Positions 8,197-12,090 of a DNA stretch of 12,090 nucleotides are shown here, piece after piece. Positions within the stretch are counted from its first letter, which is position 1. Each line of letters opens with the position of its first letter. The stretch is from Flavobacteriaceae bacterium (GTDB lineage Bacteria > Bacteroidota > Bacteroidia > Flavobacteriales > Flavobacteriaceae). The stretch covers positions 5,947-18,036 of the forward strand of contig NZZF01000034.1 in NCBI GenBank assembly GCA_002702385.1, given 5' to 3'. The translations under genes and the position numbers were made by a program. The notes under the pieces are model-generated. The model did no database searches. It saw only the letters and a list, made by a program, of their open reading frames with translations, and was not told the origin of the DNA.

Positions 8197-8235
8197 TGAA
8201 TCTTCGAGAGGTTTTAAAAAACCTCTCGAGATTCA
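8197..8235. promoter_or_regulatory. Strong inter-cistronic hairpin upstream of the GH16 gene
   Basis: A 12-bp perfect stem (TCGAGAGGTTTT at 8204-8215 and AAAACCTCTCGA at 8218-8229) is extended by six more pairs (8197-8202 with 8230-8235) past one bulged T at 8203. It lies in the spacer between the 300-residue lipoprotein gene (stop at 8272) and the GH16 start (8167). On the transcribed minus strand no T tract follows directly, so it is not a standard intrinsic terminator. An mRNA-stabilising or processing element, or a partial terminator that lowers GH16 expression relative to the upstream genes, would fit. Structure is certain as sequence; function is inferred. Confidence 0.6.
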
Positions 8236-8271
8236 AATAAACACATGAAATAAAAAATTTTCAAATATTAA

Positions 8272-9174
8272 TTAGTCTGTTTGACCTAGTAATACAAACC
8301 AAGCATTGTTTTCACCAGCAAAAGTGGTTTTCACAAATAAAGTAGTACTAGTTCTTGCCAAAATTTGATAAGATCCATTAGCAACACAAAATCCTAAAAA
8401 TCCTTTGTCTATAGAGATAGTTTCAACACCACCTGGAGCAGATAAAGTATAATTAGATTGATATGTTTCTAAAGGATAATTTTCGTGTTCATTACAACAA
8501 GCATTAGTGACAGCGCCTTTGTCACCCCACCAGCTTTGAAGAGCAGGAGCTTTTCCAAAGACCTCTCCATCAGCACCAGTATCGTGATTGAATGTTCCTC
8601 CACTGTTATATCGACTGAAAGTATATCTGTCATCATACATACCTGAAGTTTCTTTGTCATATGGATTAGCAGAATACCAAACACCTGATGTAGCATCAAG
8701 TGGGCCAACACCAAAGTGAGCACCTTCTTCAGCTAAAACTCTTAGTGGTTTATCTGACAAAATACTTACTAATTCAGCAGGAGGTGAATAAACAGAAAGA
8801 ACTGTTACAGTTTGAGACAAACTAGTTGTTGTACCAGCCATTCCCATTGCAATAACAGCAACTGTATAATCATGAGTTCCAACTTTTGCAAAGTTGTAAG
8901 TCATTTTACCATCCGCAGCCAAAGTTTCCTGACCGTTATAAACAAATTTATAATTGACAGCACCTGTTGCGCTTGCAGAGAAATGAACAGTTCCAGAACC
9001 GTCACCAGTTCCACCGCCAACAATCTCCACTGACATCTGTAAATTAGATGGAGCTACTATATCTCCAAATTCAAATTCAGATTCTTCAGAAAAACTATCA
9101 ATTTCACAGCTTACCATCGCTAATGCGATGATAAAAGCTGTAAAAGATTTAAAAAGTATATTAATTTTTTTCAT
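8272..9174 (-). CDS. PKD-domain surface lipoprotein with shared module, probable glycan-binding protein
   Basis: A 300-residue non-catalytic lipoprotein. It has a signal peptide with lipobox MVSC (Cys-23) and an acid-rich start to the mature protein (EIDSFSEESEFEFGD), as expected for surface export in flavobacteria. One PKD-like domain spans about 42-127 and the shared accessory module about 133-298. Both domains, and their order, match the N-terminal half of the GH16 lipoprotein: for example FSASATGAVNY here against FSASATNAVNY there, and YDDRYTF against YDDEYTF. No glycosidase motif is seen. The gene follows the 860-residue lipoprotein gene by 11 bp and precedes GH16, so a surface glucan-binding role is likely. 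A Cys-Cys pair at 226-227 is unusual and could form disulphides. The ATG at 9174 is well placed before the signal peptide. Confidence 0.85.
   Translation of the reverse strand: MKKINILFKSFTAFIIALAMVSCEIDSFSEESEFEFGDIVAPSNLQMSVEIVGGGTGDGSGTVHFSASATGAVNYKFVYNGQETLAADGKMTYNFAKVGTHDYTVAVIAMGMAGTTTSLSQTVTVLSVYSPPAELVSILSDKPLRVLAEEGAHFGVGPLDATSGVWYSANPYDKETSGMYDDRYTFSRYNSGGTFNHDTGADGEVFGKAPALQSWWGDKGAVTNACCNEHENYPLETYQSNYTLSAPGGVETISIDKGFLGFCVANGSYQILARTSTTLFVKTTFAGENNAWFVLLGQTD
8281..8778 (-). other. Shared accessory module in the 300-residue lipoprotein
   Basis: C-terminal domain, residues about 133-298. It begins LVSILSD, has FGVGPLDATSGVWYSANP (compare VGPAKGNGDWWQSSADD in the 860-residue protein), then MYDDRYTF and GGTF (compare FFDDDFIF and DGSF), and ends NNAWFVLL (compare GAWWTFQL). 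It therefore bridges the version in GH16 and the three copies in the large lipoprotein. Confidence 0.65.
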
Positions 9175-9185
9175 AATTAATTAAT

Positions 9186-11768
9186 TTATTTAACAAGTTT
9201 AAATGACCACCATGCACCTGCAGCAAACTCAATTGTTACAGAAATTGTGTTGTCGTCAATAAACGATACATTATACGTCCTTGATGCAGGAGCATCAGCA
9301 TTATTACCAATCTCACCGTTGTTAGTTGCTTTAGGTAATCCTATGAAGGCACCAACACCATCAAGCATAATTTTACCAGAAACATCATCATACAAGAATG
9401 TGTGAGATCCAGAAACGTGAGGATCAACAGGCGTTGCACAACCGTCAGCGGCTACACCTTGCCAAGCTTCAACCCATGTTTGATCTTGCATTTTAATAGT
9501 GAATGTACCATCAGAATTGAAAATATATTCATCATCAAAATAACAAGCTCTAGTAGTAACATCATCCGCACTACTTTGCCACCAGTCACCATTGTTTGGT
9601 GCTGGTCCAACTTTTAATGCTCCAGCTTCAGGTGCCATCTTCCAAGTACCATCAATTTTTTGAGATACTTTTACAATTTTAGCATTCCACCAAGCACCAG
9701 AAGCAAATTCAACACCTAAAAGCGCTGTGTTTGCATCAATATATACAATCTTGTATGTAACAGATGATGGAGCATCAGCAGGATTGCTAAGCTCACCATT
9801 GTTAGTTGCTTTTGGTACACCAATATGAGCTCCAACTCCATTAAGAGTTACAGTTTCATTAACTGGATCATAATTATATGTTGCAGTTGCGTTTCCACTG
9901 CCATCGTGAGGAGCAACAGGTGTTGCACAACCATCAGCAGAAGCTCCTTGCCATGCCTCAACCCAAGTAGATCCACCCATAAGATTTGCAAAAGAACCGT
10001 CTTTACCAAACACATACGAATCATCAAAGAAACAAGATCTTGTAGTTAAATCATCAGCAGAACTACCCCACCAATCTCCATTGTCAAACGCAGGTCCAAC
10101 TTTAACGGCATAAGCTTCTTGAGCTAGTTGCCACACACCCATTAATTGAACAGGTGATACAGTCTTTCTCTCTAACTGGAAAGTCCACCAAGCACCAGCT
10201 GCAAATTCGATTGCAAATGTTGCAGTATTTCCATCAGATGATAATTCAACACCATAACTTCTTGTTACAGGAACATTATCGTTAGATGAAAGTTCTCCGT
10301 TGTTAGTTGCTTTAGGAATTCCAATAAAAGATCCTTTTCCTATTAATGTAACTGTATTTGTACTTTGATCATGAACGAATGAGTACGTTCCAGCTCCATC
10401 ATGAGGAGCAACTGGAGCAGCACAACCATCAGCAGATGCACCTTGCCATGCTTCAACCCATGTTTGATCTCCCATTGAAATTTGGAAAGATCCGTCAGAA
10501 TTAAATATAAAGTCATCATCAAAGAAACATGCTCTTCCAGTAACGTCATCAGCAGAACTTTGCCACCAATCACCATTTCCTTTTGCAGGTCCTACTTTTA
10601 AAGCGCCAGCAACTTTTTTGACTTGCCATTTACCAGCAAGAGGAGTTGGTTGAGATGGGTTTTTATAGAAATATATATTATCAATAAACACAGTTCCAAA
10701 TCCACCTGCATTCCAAGGTGAACCTACAAACTTAAATTGATGAATATCACTCATATCAAGTCCTTGATCAGTAAAATCAGAAATTGGAATTTCAATTGTT
10801 GTCCATTCATCCTTCGTTAGTGTTTTAGTAACTGATTTTTCACCAGAACCAACGCTAATTGGGAATATTTCTAAAGCTTCAAGATCAGCTGTCCAAACAT
10901 CCATATGCAGATACTGCATATTTGAAACATTTTGAGCTGCAGCGAACTGAACCCCTTGATAATTTAATTTTGCATACTGAATCATTTTATCACCATTCAA
11001 ATCAAACTCATTGTAAGAAGTTGTTTGACCCCAATTAGGATAAAAGTCAGTTCCAGATAAATCAGTATACTTACTACTGTATATCGAAACTACATCATTA
11101 ATATTTCTACTAGGTTGATCAGGAGCTGATACAACTGGTGCCATGATTGCGGTAACTTCAAATTCTTGAGCGAATTCGGTTACGGCAATTGCTGCACCTT
11201 TAGCAACAACTTTTATATTGTATGTTCCAGCTTCTGCATATTGATATGTTAAAGCATCTCCAATATTAGCAGTTACTGGATCTACACCTGCTATTCCAGG
11301 ATGAAATTCATACATGGTAGCAAAATCAGCAGTAGCAGTAACATTTACTAGTTTAGAAATAGTTTCAGAATTTAAAATTTCAACTACTAAATTTTCAGGA
11401 GCTTTAAATGAAACCGTTAATGGTACGTCTCCTGTAGCAGTTAAATTATTTAAACCTTTTGCAGTAACCTTTACAGTGTAAGAGCCTTCAGTATATGTAT
11501 GCTGAACACTTCCTCCTACGTTGAAACTTGATGATGGTTCAGAACCATCTCCATAATCTACAACAAAACTCATAGCATTATCAGCAGAAGGAGTTATTGT
11601 AACTTGTCCTGTATTATCTTGTGTAACAATAAAGGCTGCACTCACATTTGATGGAGGCACAACACTTGATGCAAAATCAGTGTTATCACTAAAATCTTCA
11701 TCACAACCTACTAGGAAGAAGATGAGAAATAGAGAACCTAATAATTTATAAATTGTTTTCATATTCAT
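9186..11768 (-). CDS. Large multimodular surface glycan-binding lipoprotein (PKD-PKD-CBM-like-three repeats)
   Basis: An 860-residue non-catalytic lipoprotein: signal peptide with lipobox LVGC (Cys-22) followed by DEDF, an acidic stretch fitting surface export. Two PKD-like domains follow (about 38-121, with DYGDGSEPSSSF; and 123-207). A CBM-like beta-sandwich spans about 210-370 (NWGQTTSYNEFDLNGDKMIQ; ends GTVFIDNIYFYKN, the usual last strand of CBM4/CBM11-like folds). Three tandem modules of about 155-160 residues come last (377-535, 542-700, 706-860), each with NGDWW, a (C)(F/Y)FDD landmark, TWVEAWQG, ADGCA, PKATNNGE and GAWW. It starts 5 bp after the susD stop, the position of surface glycan-binding proteins in flavobacterial loci, so laminarin capture is the likely job (inference). 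Start ATG 11768, or ATG 11762 two codons later; both give the same mature protein. Confidence 0.9.
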   Translation of the reverse strand: MNMKTIYKLLGSLFLIFFLVGCDEDFSDNTDFASSVVPPSNVSAAFIVTQDNTGQVTITPSADNAMSFVVDYGDGSEPSSSFNVGGSVQHTYTEGSYTVKVTAKGLNNLTATGDVPLTVSFKAPENLVVEILNSETISKLVNVTATADFATMYEFHPGIAGVDPVTANIGDALTYQYAEAGTYNIKVVAKGAAIAVTEFAQEFEVTAIMAPVVSAPDQPSRNINDVVSIYSSKYTDLSGTDFYPNWGQTTSYNEFDLNGDKMIQYAKLNYQGVQFAAAQNVSNMQYLHMDVWTADLEALEIFPISVGSGEKSVTKTLTKDEWTTIEIPISDFTDQGLDMSDIHQFKFVGSPWNAGGFGTVFIDNIYFYKNPSQPTPLAGKWQVKKVAGALKVGPAKGNGDWWQSSADDVTGRACFFDDDFIFNSDGSFQISMGDQTWVEAWQGASADGCAAPVAPHDGAGTYSFVHDQSTNTVTLIGKGSFIGIPKATNNGELSSNDNVPVTRSYGVELSSDGNTATFAIEFAAGAWWTFQLERKTVSPVQLMGVWQLAQEAYAVKVGPAFDNGDWWGSSADDLTTRSCFFDDSYVFGKDGSFANLMGGSTWVEAWQGASADGCATPVAPHDGSGNATATYNYDPVNETVTLNGVGAHIGVPKATNNGELSNPADAPSSVTYKIVYIDANTALLGVEFASGAWWNAKIVKVSQKIDGTWKMAPEAGALKVGPAPNNGDWWQSSADDVTTRACYFDDEYIFNSDGTFTIKMQDQTWVEAWQGVAADGCATPVDPHVSGSHTFLYDDVSGKIMLDGVGAFIGLPKATNNGEIGNNADAPASRTYNVSFIDDNTISVTIEFAAGAWWSFKLVK
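9189..9653 (-). repeat. Tandem module copy 3 (C-terminal)
   Basis: Residues about 706-860. Landmarks: GTWKMAPEAGALKVGPA, NNGDWWQSSADDVTTRAC, YFDDEYIFNSDGTF, QTWVEAWQGVAADGCATPV, GAFIGLPKATNNGEIG, and EFAAGAWWSFKLVK at the very C-terminus. This copy and copy 1 are more alike in the N-terminal part than either is to copy 2. Confidence 0.85.
9669..10145 (-). repeat. Tandem module copy 2 (middle)
   Basis: Residues about 542-700. Landmarks: GVWQLAQEAYAVKVGPA, NGDWWGSSADDLTTRSC, FFDDSYVFGKDGSF, STWVEAWQGASADGCATPV, GAHIGVPKATNNGELS, and EFASGAWWNAKIVK. It is the most diverged of the three (AYAVKVGPA for AGALKVGPA, GSSADD for QSSADD). Confidence 0.85.
10164..10640 (-). repeat. Tandem module copy 1 (N-terminal of three)
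   Basis: Residues about 377-535. Landmarks: GKWQVKKVAGALKVGPA, NGDWWQSSADDVTGRAC, FFDDDFIFNSDGSF, QTWVEAWQGASADGCAAPV, GSFIGIPKATNNGELS, and EFAAGAWWTFQLER. Two Cys per copy (RAC and DGC positions) are kept in all three and may pair within each module. Confidence 0.85.
10659..11141 (-). other. CBM-like beta-sandwich domain in the 860-residue lipoprotein
   Basis: Residues about 210-370. It opens RNINDVVSIYSSKYTDLSGT and closes QFKFVGSPWNAGGFGTVFID plus NIYFYKN. The strand pattern and the terminal FIDNIYFY resemble the carbohydrate-binding domains found next to PKD in flavobacterial GH16 and related surface proteins. Tryptophans at about 246 and 292 are candidates for sugar stacking. Specificity cannot be read from the sequence. 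Confidence 0.65.
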
Positions 11769-11773
11769 TCGTA

Positions 11774-12090
11774 TTAGTAACCTGGGTTTTGAGTTAAGTT
11801 AGATACATCAATTTCAGTTTGAGGAATTGGAAATACTTCATGTTTTCCAGCAACAAAACCTGAAATTTTAGCGGCAGCCTGACCAGTTCTTACTAAATCG
11901 TAGAATCTATGTCCTTCTCCAGCTAATTCTAATCTTCTCTCATCCCAGATTTCTTGGGTTAGAGTTGATCCTGTAGAGCTTGATGCATTAGAACTATTTC
12001 CATATGCTCTAGCTCTTACCTGATTTAAATAATTTTGAGCTTTAGTATCGTTAGAAGCAGTTGCTCTATTGTTAGCTTCAGCAGCCATTA
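11774..12090 (-). CDS. SusD/RagB-family glycan-binding lipoprotein, C-terminal fragment (runs off right edge)
   Basis: Only the last 104 complete codons are present. Family landmarks: MAAEANNRAT (end of a TPR-like helix), YLNQVRARAYG, EIWDERRLELAGEGHRFYDL, VRTG, VFPIPQTEID and the classic ending LTQNPGY. The first methionine in the fragment is internal; the frame stays open to the window edge. SusD proteins are outer-membrane lipoproteins that form a lid over a SusC TonB-dependent channel and bind incoming oligosaccharide. The next gene starts 5 bp after its stop, so translation is probably coupled. A susC-type gene is expected upstream, outside the window. Confidence 0.95.
   Translation of the reverse strand, partial: MAAEANNRATASNDTKAQNYLNQVRARAYGNSSNASSSTGSTLTQEIWDERRLELAGEGHRFYDLVRTGQAAAKISGFVAGKHEVFPIPQTEIDVSNLTQNPGY

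Noticed and set aside
8236..8236. Use of the ATG at 8236 as the GH16 start (574 residues)
   Set aside because: It sits at the edge of the strong hairpin and adds a charged 23-residue leader before a normal lipoprotein signal peptide.
8001..8240. Plus-strand reading frame with a proline-rich stretch
   Set aside because: It is the antisense of the Gly-rich linker and signal peptide of the GH16 lipoprotein; no start context or family signal.
9186..10650. Regularly recurring DNA strings on the plus strand that could suggest a direct-repeat array
   Set aside because: They are about 490-500 bp apart, imperfect, and lie in frame inside three protein modules; this is domain duplication, not CRISPR.
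1..12090. tRNA, rRNA, insertion sequences, CRISPR or phage genes
   Set aside because: I looked on both strands and saw no cloverleaf, transposase motif, terminal repeats or spacer array.

Overview
The window is AT-rich DNA from a member of the Bacteroidota, almost certainly a marine flavobacterium. The evidence is the SusD-type gene end, several lipoproteins with short signal peptides and acidic residues after the lipobox cysteine, PKD-module glycan proteins, a flavobacterial-type ACT-domain protein, and housekeeping proteins (Mfd, MetG) that read like flavobacterial orthologues. The genus cannot be fixed from the sequence alone.

Left part (1-6458), housekeeping and very AT-rich. A GNAT-type acetyltransferase gene runs off the left edge on the minus strand. 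It is divergent from mfd, the transcription-repair coupling factor (plus). mfd converges on, and overlaps by 15 bp, a small ACT-domain regulatory-type gene on the minus strand. A 107-bp divergent spacer then leads to metG (plus), a methionyl-tRNA synthetase that lacks the C-terminal tRNA-binding domain usually fused to it in this group. metG converges on a small lipoprotein of unknown function and the two share a 4-bp TTAA that holds both stop codons. Two of these genes (mfd and the ACT gene) seem to use TTG starts.

Right part (6512-12090), a glycan-utilisation locus read entirely on the minus strand, so its order of transcription is right to left: the 3' end of a susD-like gene, a large 860-residue surface lipoprotein (two PKD domains, a CBM-like beta-sandwich, three tandem copies of a WW-rich module), a 300-residue PKD lipoprotein, a strong inter-cistronic hairpin, then a GH16 laminarinase-type endo-glucanase lipoprotein. 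The first three are spaced by 5 and 11 bp and look like one transcript. The upstream susC-type transporter gene would lie beyond the right edge.

How it fits together (inference): this is the 3' half of a laminarin (beta-1,3-glucan) polysaccharide utilisation locus. SusD and the two non-catalytic lipoproteins would capture glucan at the cell surface, the GH16 lipoprotein would cut it, and oligosaccharides would pass through a SusC/D channel. The most interesting signal is one related module that I read five times in three different proteins: once in the GH16 enzyme between PKD and catalytic domains, once as the C-terminal half of the 300-residue lipoprotein, and three times in the 860-residue lipoprotein. 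It is a good candidate for a dedicated glucan-binding fold of this locus.
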